Positions 17,866-26,754 of a DNA stretch of 64,000 nt are shown one piece after another. The position numbers were made by a program, and so were the translations under genes. Each line of letters begins with the position of its first letter. Within the stretch, counting starts at the first letter, position 1. Where the stretch lies: the NCBI GenBank assembly GCA_018268255.1, contig JAFDWX010000008.1:153269-217268 (forward strand), in the 5' to 3' direction. The notes below the pieces were generated by a model. That model was not told the origin of the DNA. It saw only the letters and a program-made list of their open reading frames with translations, and made no database searches. The stretch comes from Armatimonadota bacterium. GTDB lineage: Bacteria; Armatimonadota; Fimbriimonadia; Fimbriimonadales; Fimbriimonadaceae.

Positions 17866-18711
17866 ATGAAAGAATATCAACACGCTGAAATTGGCGTTTT
17901 TGGAGGCTCGGGCTTTTACAGCCTTCTTCAGAACGTGAAAGAAGTCAAAATCGACACTCCCTATGGGCCTCCGAGCGACGCCATCATGTGCGCGGAGGTT
18001 GCAGGGCGCAAAGTTGCCTTTTTGCCCCGCCATGGTCGTCACCATACGATCCCCCCACACAAGATCAACTATCGCGCCAACGTGTGGGCCATGCGACGCC
18101 TCGGATGCAAAGCGATCATCAGTCCTTGCGCGGCCGGATCCCTCCAACTTCACGTAAAGCCAGGAGATTTTGTCGTCTGCGATCAGTTTGTCGATCAGAC
18201 CAAGGGTCGCTTGGACACATTTTTTGACGGGCCGATCGTCACCCACGTTTCTCCTGCAGATACGTATAGCGAAGGGTTGCGAAACCTTGCCATCGAGGTC
18301 ATAAAAGAAAACGGAATCCCGTGCCACGACAAGGGAACCGTTGTGGTGGTTCCAGGGCCACGGTTCTGCACCAAGGCTGAGAGCAAGTGGTTCACGAGTG
18401 CAGGTTGGGAAGTAATCAACATGACTCAGTATCCCGAAGCGTATCTCTGTCGCGAGATGGGAATGGCGGTCGTGAATATTTCTCTGATTACTGACTATGA
18501 CTGCGGTTTGGTGGCTGGTGTGGAGGCCGTCAACGCAGAGAGCGTCTTGGAAGTCTTCAGTAAAAACAGCGAGCGGATTCGCAACGTCGTTCTGGGAATG
18601 ATCAGTAAGATGCCCCAAGATCTCGATTCTCTCGGTGGAATGGATGCGCTCCAATTCAGCCGTGGCGACAGCCATGCTGCAACGGAGCTCGATATCCGTC
18701 TATTTGAATAG
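17866..18711 (+). CDS. mtnP: S-methyl-5'-thioadenosine phosphorylase
   Basis: The 281-residue protein shows the full MTAP pattern. It starts with AEIGVFGGSGFY, then LPRHGRHHTIPPHKINYRANVWA (phosphate- and base-binding), SPCAAGSL, VVPGPRFCTKAES and INMTQYPEAYLCREMGMAVVNISLITDYD, with the Asp that contacts the purine. The enzyme splits methylthioadenosine to adenine and methylthioribose-1-phosphate in methionine salvage. No other salvage gene is next to it. It begins 24 bp after the BtuF-like gene. Confidence 0.95.
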   Translation: MKEYQHAEIGVFGGSGFYSLLQNVKEVKIDTPYGPPSDAIMCAEVAGRKVAFLPRHGRHHTIPPHKINYRANVWAMRRLGCKAIISPCAAGSLQLHVKPGDFVVCDQFVDQTKGRLDTFFDGPIVTHVSPADTYSEGLRNLAIEVIKENGIPCHDKGTVVVVPGPRFCTKAESKWFTSAGWEVINMTQYPEAYLCREMGMAVVNISLITDYDCGLVAGVEAVNAESVLEVFSKNSERIRNVVLGMISKMPQDLDSLGGMDALQFSRGDSHAATELDIRLFE

Positions 18712-18714
18712 TCC

Positions 18715-21555
18715 GTGAAATCACTCATCGTCCGGCTTGGTATCTTTCTCGCTGCGGCCTGCGCTTCTTCAGGGGCGTGGGCACAGCGAGTCTCTGTAGG
18801 CTCTGTCAAGCTGGGCGAATTCGACGTGGACGTATCATTTCCCCAGGCTGGAATTGACAAACCCACTATCCCAGGAGTCGAGTGGGGTGGGCAGCTTTAT
18901 CCAGTGCAAGGAGATCAACTTGCTCGTCCACGCCGAGCGGATGGAGGCTGGGGTGAGTTCTTAGCCGGATATCAGGCTGCAGTCGCGAGCCCACCTCCGC
19001 AACAAGTGGTTTGGCGCCAGAAGCTGTGGATCTTTAGGCGGTCGGATCTGCTCTCTCGGCGCGACGATGGCGTGTTTCAGTTTCGCCGGTCCGAACTGTT
19101 TCGCGACGAATTTCGCGATGTCCTCAACGCGGCTGCTCGATTCCAAGCCATGGTCTTGGGGACCACTGGAGGCAAGGTCAAAGTTCAACTCGACCTTGAA
19201 GTCGAAGAGGAAACCATTCGTGCTGAGCTTGGACCCGGAATGACCGGCGCGTTCGATCACGCATTCGTTGAAAACGTCCTTGGGCCCCGAACGAACTCGT
19301 ATAACTTCGAAACGGATGATCCGACATACCGTGGACCGTACCATGGGATTTTTGTCGTGCATCCGGGATTGGTGGATCCCGTTGCATTGGACCAAGTCCA
19401 CGAAATTCCCGTCAGCCTAATCAGTTACTTCACGCGATCAACACTTGCTGACTCGGATCGACTTGCGCTGTCATTGTTCGCATCTTGGGTTCGCCAAGTT
19501 TCGTGGGCCGCGCAGCGCGCCGGGTACCGGACACCAGTACTCAAACATCCTTTTGACAACCCGTTCCTCATTCAGGCCAATCAAATCCTAGCGGATTCGC
19601 TCTGGAACTCGATAAGTTTTGTCGAGCCCAGTACAGGACCTTGGAGCGAGAGGCGTTTTCGACCGGAAGGTCCGCAACCGACTCCGTGGTCAGCTGGGAA
19701 CCCCTGGACAAGCCTTCCCCAAATTTCTCGCTCCAGAGCGCACGAGATGTTCACGAATCTGGTCGACGCCTCGTTGGACGGCAATAGCGATTTGAGCATT
19801 TTTTCAAGCAGCGGGTTGCAGATCGCCGTACCAGCTTGGAAGGCCGAGGTGGTGCTCTCCAAATCGCTCCCGAAGTACGCTCCCGCGGCGCTGGGTTTCG
19901 TGGAGGGGACCTTTACCAACCTCATCGTTTTTCAGTTGTTACAAGCGCCTTCCGAACAGCAGGAGATCGAACTCTTTGGTATGAAACCTGTCAAACAGGT
20001 TTCTCAACAGGAGAACCCTATTCAGTTGGAGACTTTTCCAACTCAGGAGAGATTCAAAGCCGTTGTTGAGCAAGAAGGACGCCTAGATGTGGCTCAGGTC
20101 GCAGACCCGGACGTTGGCAACGTTATAGAAGTTACTGAGAGAGGGGCGTACCGGTCTGGATTGGTGGATATCCTCGATGGCGGTCAAGGCGGCGTCGACC
20201 TGGCAACGACCCCTCAAATTGAATTCAAATACAAAACTACGGGCCGGGACCCGTTTGCACTCCGCTTCGATTTTGTAACCAACAAAAGGGGCTACCTGGT
20301 GTTAGGACCTCGAGCGACGGCACCGTACGGAAGCTTGGATCGCAAAGAACCTGCGATCGGAATTCCTGTTTCAACCCTCAATCAATGGATCACGGTATCC
20401 GCCAACCTTGCGGAACTCTTTAAGGCAGCGGGAACTTCCAAAGTCTGGAGTGTCTCAATTGTCCCAGAACCTTATTACGAGTACTTTGAACGACAAGAGA
20501 CCAAAGCGACGATTGCGGATTTCACCGTTCCGCAGTTTGGACCAGCCAAAGCGGGTGAAGAAGCGACACCTCCGCAGGCGAGTAGAGGCGAGTTTTTCGC
20601 TCGCTTAAGGCAGGCGGCCGCTGCAACAACTGCCGATGAGGAAACCGTAGATCTCCTAAAATCGATGCTGAACGAGTCGAACCGATTGGTACGACTTCAA
20701 GCAATTGAGGCTCTAACCAGGATTAAGGTCCCGAGCTTGGTACGCAATCTCGCCGAGGAGATGAAGTCTGGGACAAGTTGGAACGCATTCTATGCTGCAA
20801 AAGCGCTGATCTTTCAAGGCACCGACGAGGCAAAGCTCGCGCTGAGAGAGCCGTTCGAGATTGGTCCCTATGATCACAATCGCTGGGCAGCGGCCAAGGC
20901 GGTCACAACCCTGTCCACGGATGAGTTCGCAGGTTCTGTCAGTCTCTTATATGCCGCACGTGGATGGAGTGTCCGTAAAGCGGCGGTTGAGAGCCTCGCC
21001 TCGATGCCTGGCCGCGAGCCAGCACTGATCCTGGTCACCTTTCTTAGGGAGGTGGAATCGATCGTTCGGCTCGCCGTTGTCAAGAACGCAGATCCGCAAT
21101 ACGAACTCGTGTCCAGACGACTTCTCTATGCAAGCGTCAACGACCCGAGTGAGGAAATCCGAGCTCTGGCGACCGAGAAGCTGATTCGTCGAGCTGGTGC
21201 GGATGTGCAAATTGAAGCCGCCAAGAACTTGAAGGATGAGAGCCCCTGGGTTCGGAGGACGCTACTTCAAAGTCTGGCGAAAGACCCGGTTCTCAGCATG
21301 AGGCAACCGATCGTGGCCGCGCTCAAGGACAGCGTCGCTTCGGTGCAAAGTGAAGCGATTCGAGCCCTATGCGCTATGACTCAGCCGATAACAGCCGAAG
21401 AGTTGGTACCTGTATTGAAATCAATCGATCCGAGGGTTCATTCGGCCCTGCTATCGTTGGTGACTGGTAAGAAGCTTGCCGTGTCGCCTGAAATCAAACA
21501 GGTGCTCCTGAACAGCGCCGATCCAGCCGTTCGGGCGGAGGCTCAAAAATGGTGA
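18715..21555 (+). CDS. Exported HEAT-repeat protein
   Basis: The start is GTG at 18715, three bases after the mtnP stop. It gives a signal peptide ending in SSGAWAQ. Residues 20-600 contain no domain I recognise, although a beta-rich segment around 480-610 (IEFKYKTTGRDPFALRFDF) resembles a carbohydrate-binding sandwich. Residues about 620-946 are HEAT-type helical pairs, for example LLKSMLNESNRLVRLQAIEALTRI and RQPIVAALKDSVASVQSEAIRALC. The stop overlaps the start of rpiB by seven bases. Confidence 0.75.
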   Translation: MKSLIVRLGIFLAAACASSGAWAQRVSVGSVKLGEFDVDVSFPQAGIDKPTIPGVEWGGQLYPVQGDQLARPRRADGGWGEFLAGYQAAVASPPPQQVVWRQKLWIFRRSDLLSRRDDGVFQFRRSELFRDEFRDVLNAAARFQAMVLGTTGGKVKVQLDLEVEEETIRAELGPGMTGAFDHAFVENVLGPRTNSYNFETDDPTYRGPYHGIFVVHPGLVDPVALDQVHEIPVSLISYFTRSTLADSDRLALSLFASWVRQVSWAAQRAGYRTPVLKHPFDNPFLIQANQILADSLWNSISFVEPSTGPWSERRFRPEGPQPTPWSAGNPWTSLPQISRSRAHEMFTNLVDASLDGNSDLSIFSSSGLQIAVPAWKAEVVLSKSLPKYAPAALGFVEGTFTNLIVFQLLQAPSEQQEIELFGMKPVKQVSQQENPIQLETFPTQERFKAVVEQEGRLDVAQVADPDVGNVIEVTERGAYRSGLVDILDGGQGGVDLATTPQIEFKYKTTGRDPFALRFDFVTNKRGYLVLGPRATAPYGSLDRKEPAIGIPVSTLNQWITVSANLAELFKAAGTSKVWSVSIVPEPYYEYFERQETKATIADFTVPQFGPAKAGEEATPPQASRGEFFARLRQAAAATTADEETVDLLKSMLNESNRLVRLQAIEALTRIKVPSLVRNLAEEMKSGTSWNAFYAAKALIFQGTDEAKLALREPFEIGPYDHNRWAAAKAVTTLSTDEFAGSVSLLYAARGWSVRKAAVESLASMPGREPALILVTFLREVESIVRLAVVKNADPQYELVSRRLLYASVNDPSEEIRALATEKLIRRAGADVQIEAAKNLKDESPWVRRTLLQSLAKDPVLSMRQPIVAALKDSVASVQSEAIRALCAMTQPITAEELVPVLKSIDPRVHSALLSLVTGKKLAVSPEIKQVLLNSADPAVRAEAQKW

Positions 21556-21983
21556 AGAAGCTTATTTTCGCGTCTGACCACGCCGGTTTTAACCTCCGAA
21601 GTCACCTGGCTCGCTATGCGGAATCCAAAGGCATCGAGGTTTTGGAAGTTGGCGCGAGTGGGCCAGACCCGTACGATTACCCGTTAGCGGCCGATGTGCT
21701 TGTGCCGAGAATCCTCACAGGAGAGTTCGAACTCGGGGTTCTTGTCTGTGGCTCAGGGATCGGTGTTTCCATCAGGGCTAACCGGTATCCCGGAATTCGA
21801 GCTGCGGAATGCTGGAACGAGCAGGTTGCCCGGCTTGCACGGAACCATAACCACGCGAACGTGTTATGTATGGGTGAGCGGCTGATCTCCGCTGAGACTG
21901 GCGAGGGCATCTTGGACGCTTTTCTTGACGAACAGCCCGCAGAAGAAGACCGTCATCGACGTAGAGTATCGATGTTGGGCTAA
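21549..21983 (+). CDS. rpiB: Ribose-5-phosphate isomerase B
   Basis: The 144-residue protein carries the RpiB/LacAB motifs: FASDHAGFNLRSHL (Asp, His for substrate), DYPLAADVL, VCGSGIGVSIRANRYPGIRAA with the catalytic Cys, and ARNHNHANVLCMGER. It interconverts ribose-5-phosphate and ribulose-5-phosphate in the pentose phosphate pathway. The length is normal. The start overlaps the upstream HEAT gene by seven bases. Confidence 0.95.
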   Translation: MVKKLIFASDHAGFNLRSHLARYAESKGIEVLEVGASGPDPYDYPLAADVLVPRILTGEFELGVLVCGSGIGVSIRANRYPGIRAAECWNEQVARLARNHNHANVLCMGERLISAETGEGILDAFLDEQPAEEDRHRRRVSMLG

Positions 21984-22019
21984 TTATTTGTTACAATAAG
22001 CGATCCGCACCAAGCGACC

Positions 22020-23294
22020 ATGAATCCAAAAAAGAGCAAGTTCTTTCCGTTTTTCGCGACCTCCAGTTTGCTTGCGGCAGTCATTGGAGGGGCTTTTGTG
22101 CGCCATCACTTGGAGTACGGCACCGAAACCAAGATGCTGGCTAGTTTGGATCGGGACACGCTGCTAGCCTCAGCAGACTCGCAGGCACAAATTCCGGAGA
22201 CAGACTACTACACACAAGTCGTCGATCGACTGAAAAACACTTATGTCGAGCACGTAGCCGACGAGCAAGCTCTGGCAATCGGCGCTGTTCGAGGAATGGT
22301 GGATTATCTTGATGATCCCCTTGCCAACTACATGAGTAAGGAGCAGTTCAAAGCCTTTGCGGCGAGCCAAAGCGGGACCTTCGAGGGCATTGGCGTAGAG
22401 CTTCGCTTCCAATTCAACAAAGTTCGCGAGCGAAAGAAGATTGAAAACTCGGGCGAGGGAACAGCCGAACCCACCGACATCGCCGACTTTATTCCCAACC
22501 TCGTTGTTTCTGGGGTTGCTCCGGGTAGCCCTGCGGCAAAGGCGGGCATTCTCCCGGGCGACAGAATTGACTCTGTCGCGGGGAAGTGGCTGCTCTCTAC
22601 GGAGGAAATTAAGACTTATCGCGATGAGAACAAGAAAGTTCGCGAAAGCAAACTCACCGATGAAGAGATGGACAAGAAGCTTCGCGCATTGCGGGACAAG
22701 GCTGAGAATGCACTGATGCCCGCAAAGGCGAGGGATCTCCTGACCCTGGGAACCACCGGCAACATTGCGGTGGGCTGGAAACGCGGGGGCAGGTCGATGA
22801 GCGCGGAAATCAGTAAGGCGACAACGCAGTGGAAAGCGGTCGAACGGGAAGGCGATGCCATCAACATCAAACTTTTCGATGGCGCGGCCGATCAACTCAA
22901 GCCTTTGATCAAGGAAGGAAGTTCGCTCACCATTGATCTCAGGAATTCCACTTTAGGCAACTTCCCCGAGATGAAGCGCGTGTTCAACCTTCTCGCCCCG
23001 AAGGGCGAATACGGGGCGTTTGTTGCCGAAACGACCAAGCGACCCGTACCGTTGTTGAGCCAGGGAACCGGACCCAAGCTTGCTTCCATTACGCTTTTGG
23101 TTGACTCGACGACGCGAGGTGCGGCAGAGGTGATGGCAAAAGCACTGACCGATCACGGCTTGGCGAAATTGAAAGGATCGGACATGGCCGGTGAGAATGC
23201 TGAGATCAAAGTAGTGGCCTTGGCCGATGGCAGTGGATACACCCTTCCGACCGGCTATTACAAAAAAGATTTGCCTTTGGAGGCGAAAAAGTGA
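22020..23294 (+). CDS. S41 C-terminal-processing protease homologue, apparently inactive
   Basis: The 424-residue protein has an N-terminal membrane or signal helix, the Ctp helical region (DRLKNTYVEHVADEQALAIGAVRGMVDYLDDPLANYM), a PDZ domain (FEGIGVELRF ... VVSGVAPGSPAAKAGILPGDRI) with a charged insertion, and a degraded S41 domain. Where active enzymes read SASASEI, this one reads TTRGAAEV, so the nucleophile Ser is Gly. The downstream catalytic Lys segment is also lost. A TACAAT -10 box lies about 21 nt upstream. It overlaps the active paralogue that follows, which suggests a regulatory or adaptor partner. Confidence 0.85.
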   Translation: MNPKKSKFFPFFATSSLLAAVIGGAFVRHHLEYGTETKMLASLDRDTLLASADSQAQIPETDYYTQVVDRLKNTYVEHVADEQALAIGAVRGMVDYLDDPLANYMSKEQFKAFAASQSGTFEGIGVELRFQFNKVRERKKIENSGEGTAEPTDIADFIPNLVVSGVAPGSPAAKAGILPGDRIDSVAGKWLLSTEEIKTYRDENKKVRESKLTDEEMDKKLRALRDKAENALMPAKARDLLTLGTTGNIAVGWKRGGRSMSAEISKATTQWKAVEREGDAINIKLFDGAADQLKPLIKEGSSLTIDLRNSTLGNFPEMKRVFNLLAPKGEYGAFVAETTKRPVPLLSQGTGPKLASITLLVDSTTRGAAEVMAKALTDHGLAKLKGSDMAGENAEIKVVALADGSGYTLPTGYYKKDLPLEAKK

Positions 23295-24550
23295 GCTTTA
23301 TTGGAAAGAGTTTGACCTGGGTGATTCTGGTTGGTGCCGGAATGACCGGCGGATACTTTGGAAAGGATTTCACTAAAGGCGACTTTAGCCTGGAAGGAAG
23401 CAAATACCTCGCCAACGCTGGTCCGACCGCACCCAAATCAACGCCGGCAGAGACTTTTACGCACAGTTTTCAGGCGATTATTCAGGATTATCCTCAGCCG
23501 GTGGATGCCAAGGAACTGAAGTATGCGGCGATGCAGGGGCTAACGTCCGCGCTGGGTGATCCACACACCGTTTTCATGTATCCAGAGGTGGCCGAGAGCT
23601 TTACCAAGGAGACCCGTGGTCAAAACGAGTTTGTGGGTGTCGGAGCAAGGCTTCAACCGGACCCGCAAGGCGCGAAACTCATGACCGTTTTTCGCAATGC
23701 CCCGGCAGAAAAAGCTGGCCTGAAACCTGGTGACATCGTGGTGGAAGTCGACGGCAAGAACGTCGGCGGCACCCCTGTCGAACAAATAATCAAGAAGATT
23801 CGCGGGACCGCCGGAACCAAGGTCACGCTGGGGATTTCTCGAGCAGGCAGTGCCTCCACGCTCAGGTTCGATATCAAGCGAGCAGCAGTCGCGGCACCCA
23901 CGGCAGACGGTTTCTTGCTCGATGGGCCAGGGGCGGGGCTTGGCTATGCGGCCGTATACCAGTTTTCTCAGAATACGCCAGAGCAGTTTGACCAACTCCT
24001 CAGCACTTTTGATGCAAAAGGCATCAAGGGCCTCGTGATCGATCTTCGCGGCAATCCGGGAGGATTGCTAGAAGCTGCCAACCTGATGCTCTCTCGATTC
24101 ATCAGTAACAAACTGGTGGTCACCATGAAACGGCGCGACGGCGAGGAGCAAACCGTGAAGTCCTACATCGATATGAAGGGCGAACGTCAGTATCCGATCG
24201 CGATCTTGGTCAATTCAGATTCTGCGAGCGCATCCGAGATTTTCTCAGGGGTTATGCGAGATTATCGAATTGCGACTCTGGTGGGAGAGCACACCTACGG
24301 CAAGGCGTCGGTGCAAAACATGTACCCGCTGCCGGACGGTTCCAGCGTCAAAATCACCATCGCGAAGTATTTCCTGCCGAGCGGCAAAGACATTATGCGC
24401 AAGGTGAACGAATACGGCGAGTACGTATCCGGCGGCATCCAACCGGATGTGGAAATTCCGCTGAATCTGGGGCCCAAAACCCAAATGGGCGATATTTTGC
24501 ACGACAATCAGTTGCAACGCGCTGTGGAAATCATTAAGAGCAAACTCTAA
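23291..24550 (+). CDS. ctpA: Active C-terminal-processing protease (S41, CtpA type)
   Basis: The 419-residue protein begins with a single N-terminal membrane segment. It has the helical Ctp region (LTSALGDPHTVFM), a PDZ domain at about residues 115-195 (GVGARL ... APAEKAGLKPGDIVVEVDG), and the S41 core with DLRGNPGGLL. The catalytic Ser313 lies in VNSDSASASEIFSG and Lys338 in GEHTYGKASVQ, with the expected spacing of 25. It cleaves proteins from their C-termini in the periplasm. The start is GTG inside the stop of the inactive paralogue (GTGA). It converges on the dppC-like gene with a 4-bp overlap of the two stops. Confidence 0.95.
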   Translation: MSFIGKSLTWVILVGAGMTGGYFGKDFTKGDFSLEGSKYLANAGPTAPKSTPAETFTHSFQAIIQDYPQPVDAKELKYAAMQGLTSALGDPHTVFMYPEVAESFTKETRGQNEFVGVGARLQPDPQGAKLMTVFRNAPAEKAGLKPGDIVVEVDGKNVGGTPVEQIIKKIRGTAGTKVTLGISRAGSASTLRFDIKRAAVAAPTADGFLLDGPGAGLGYAAVYQFSQNTPEQFDQLLSTFDAKGIKGLVIDLRGNPGGLLEAANLMLSRFISNKLVVTMKRRDGEEQTVKSYIDMKGERQYPIAILVNSDSASASEIFSGVMRDYRIATLVGEHTYGKASVQNMYPLPDGSSVKITIAKYFLPSGKDIMRKVNEYGEYVSGGIQPDVEIPLNLGPKTQMGDILHDNQLQRAVEIIKSKL

Positions 24551-25371
24551 GATCGTCCCTGGCTTTTTGGATCGGAAAGCGCACGCAACCCGTCGCCCAA
24601 AAAGTTGAGCGAGAAGATGGTAAGGCTCAGGACAAGACACGGCCATACCAGGTTCACGGGGTGCGAGGCCATGTCGAGGCGGGCTTGGTTGATCATGCTC
24701 CCCCAACTTGGGATGGGTGGCTGAACGCCTATTCCGAGAAAGCTGAGAGCACTTTCCGCTAGGATGATCCCTGCCAAATCAACCATGCTCACCGCCAAGA
24801 TGATGCCCCCCAAGTGAGGCAGCACATGTCGGGTGACCGAGTAGAAGGTAGAAGCTCCTAATGCCTGCGAGGCCAAAACGAATTCGCGGTCTTTGTAGGT
24901 CGCAACCTGGGCGCGGACCAAGCGCACCACGGAGGGCCACGCCGTAATCGCTAGGGAAGCGATGACCGCCAAAATGCTCTGCGCCTGATTGGTCGTGCTC
25001 CAGACGCCGATGATCAGAATCGCAAGAAGGACATCTGGAAACGCAAACATGGCGTCGGTGAATCGGAGGATGGGCACACGAATCCAGTTCGGGCCATAAA
25101 CTCCCAGGGTGCCGAGGGTAATGCCGACGACCAACGCCAAAGCTTGCACCGTTAGCCCGATGCCCAGCGATATCCGTGCGCCGTAAGCTAGTCTTGCAAA
25201 AATATCTCGGCCCTGCTCATCGGTCCCCAACCAAAACTGGGAGCCAGTCGGGGCAAACGGAGTTCCCACTTTTTCGAATGGTGAGTGCGTGACAGCAGGG
25301 CCGATCAACGCCACAAGCACCACGACCGCCAGGAAAGATATCCCGAACCAGAACATCGCCCCTCGCTTCAA
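24547..25371 (-). CDS. Peptide/nickel-type ABC transporter permease (DppC-like)
   Basis: The 274-residue protein has an N-terminal helix followed by PFAPTGSQFWLGTDEQGRDIFARLAYGARISL, the typical OppC/DppC entry motif. About five more helices follow, with a coupling loop VLASQALGASTFYSVTRHVLPHL. It forms the membrane channel with the DppB-like protein encoded just upstream; their genes overlap by four bases. No binding protein or ATPase gene of this system lies in the window. Confidence 0.93.
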   Translation of the reverse strand: MKRGAMFWFGISFLAVVVLVALIGPAVTHSPFEKVGTPFAPTGSQFWLGTDEQGRDIFARLAYGARISLGIGLTVQALALVVGITLGTLGVYGPNWIRVPILRFTDAMFAFPDVLLAILIIGVWSTTNQAQSILAVIASLAITAWPSVVRLVRAQVATYKDREFVLASQALGASTFYSVTRHVLPHLGGIILAVSMVDLAGIILAESALSFLGIGVQPPIPSWGSMINQARLDMASHPVNLVWPCLVLSLTIFSLNFLGDGLRALSDPKSQGRS

Positions 25372-26360
25372 ACCTGCGACTCCCTGATCCGTGGGTCAAG
25401 GATCGGCTGAAAGATATCCACGAGCAGATTGACGAGAATAAAGAGCACACCCGCGACCAGGGTCGTGGCTTGGATGGTTGGAATATCCCGCTTTTGGATG
25501 GACTCGATGGCAAGGCGCCCGATCCCGGGCAGGGCGAATGCCGTTTCAACGATAAACGAGCCGGTCAGAAGAAACCCAAAACTGGTACCGATCGCAGTAA
25601 CCACTGGCAGAATCGAATTGCGCAGTCCATGCCTAAGATAAAGGCGAACCGGCGGCACTCCTTTGGCTTGTGCCAGGCGGATGAACTCTTGGTGGAGCGT
25701 GTCGATCATACTCGCACGAGCCAGTCGGGTTAACGTTGCCATCGGTCTGAGCGATAGAATCACGACCGGCAGAACGAGGTAGTAAAAGTCGCTTGCCACG
25801 CGATTCTCCTCCCATGTGGTGGGAAGGCGGTCCAGTTGAAGGGCAAAAATCAGGACCAGGATGGGCGCGAGCACAAAATTTGGAATCGTAACCCCCAGGG
25901 TACTGAGCCCAAGGACCCATTTGTCGATCCACCGGTTTTCCCAGATCGCTGCGAGTGTTCCCAGCGTGATCCCGATGCTTGCTGCGAGGAGCATGGCCCA
26001 AAATGCAACCCGCATGGTCATGGGCAGTGTGCGCATGATGCTGTCTTTGACGGGTTCTTTGGTTCCGACGTAGCTTTTGCCGAAGTCCAGTTGTGTGGCT
26101 CCCACCAGAAACTCGCCGTATCGGGTGTACCAAGGCCTATCGAGTCCCATATCGTGCCGGATTCGGGCTTTGGTCTCCACAGTCGCCTTTTCGCCCGCGA
26201 TCAGATCGACCACGTCTCCCGGAGCGAGTTCTGAGGCAAGGAACGTAACGAAGGATACAAAGATCAGGCTGAGAACGCCATAGGCAAGTCGTATGGAGAT
26301 CGCGCGAAACAGCCTCAAAGCATCGGGGATGTTACCTAGGATCGACACTCGCGGAGCCAC
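25368..26360 (-). CDS. Peptide/nickel-type ABC transporter permease (DppB-like)
   Basis: The 330-residue protein has the OppB/DppB pattern: an N-terminal helix, LAPGDVVDLIAGEKATVE, IRHDMGLDRPWYTRYGEFLVGATQLDFGKSY, six helices, and the coupling loop FIRLAQAKGVPPVRLYLRHGLRNSILPVV. The start is uncertain. The open frame begins with GTG at 26360, and another GTG at 26348 is possible; neither has a clear ribosome binding site. Together with the DppC-like protein it forms a heterodimeric channel for peptides or similar solutes. Confidence 0.92.
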   Translation of the reverse strand: MAPRVSILGNIPDALRLFRAISIRLAYGVLSLIFVSFVTFLASELAPGDVVDLIAGEKATVETKARIRHDMGLDRPWYTRYGEFLVGATQLDFGKSYVGTKEPVKDSIMRTLPMTMRVAFWAMLLAASIGITLGTLAAIWENRWIDKWVLGLSTLGVTIPNFVLAPILVLIFALQLDRLPTTWEENRVASDFYYLVLPVVILSLRPMATLTRLARASMIDTLHQEFIRLAQAKGVPPVRLYLRHGLRNSILPVVTAIGTSFGFLLTGSFIVETAFALPGIGRLAIESIQKRDIPTIQATTLVAGVLFILVNLLVDIFQPILDPRIRESQV

Positions 26361-26754
26361 CTGGTTCGCGGAGAGCTTTCAGCGACCCGGAGGTCAATTC
26401 CATCAACAATCGACCATTGATCTAGCCGATTTGACATTAGGAGTTTTGTATCCAAATCACTATTGAGGGAATCTCTCGCTTATCTTCTAAGCCCGGCGAA
26501 TGAAATTTCAAAGCATGGACGGCATTCCACATTGCCGGGTCGTTTCGGTTACCGAATCTAGCGGGTGCAAGCACATTGTGGTATCTGAGAAAAATATTGG
26601 CTTTTCAGCAAATGTGCAGTAAGATGACTGAAAAATTGCTGAAGTCCGTCATGGGCCGCTCGCCTGATGCATAAGCAAGAGGGGTTTTTTGCTTCCCCGG
26701 CCGAGTTGCCTACTCGTGGAATTGTGATTTTTCTAGCAACATGAGGGTAAATGA
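26361..26754. other. Intergenic region, possible structured leader
   Basis: These 394 bp lie between the divergent DppB-like gene and the dockerin protein at 26755. A nested hairpin can be drawn at about 26654-26702: outer arms GGCCG/CGGCC, inner arms AAGCAA/TTGCTT with a T6 run in the loop. No known riboswitch pattern is evident. GAGGG at 26743-26747 is the likely ribosome binding site for the next gene. Confidence 0.35.

Noticed and set aside
24547-26360. Complete peptide importer
   Set aside because: Only the two permease genes are present; no binding protein or ATPase gene is adjacent, so a full system cannot be claimed.
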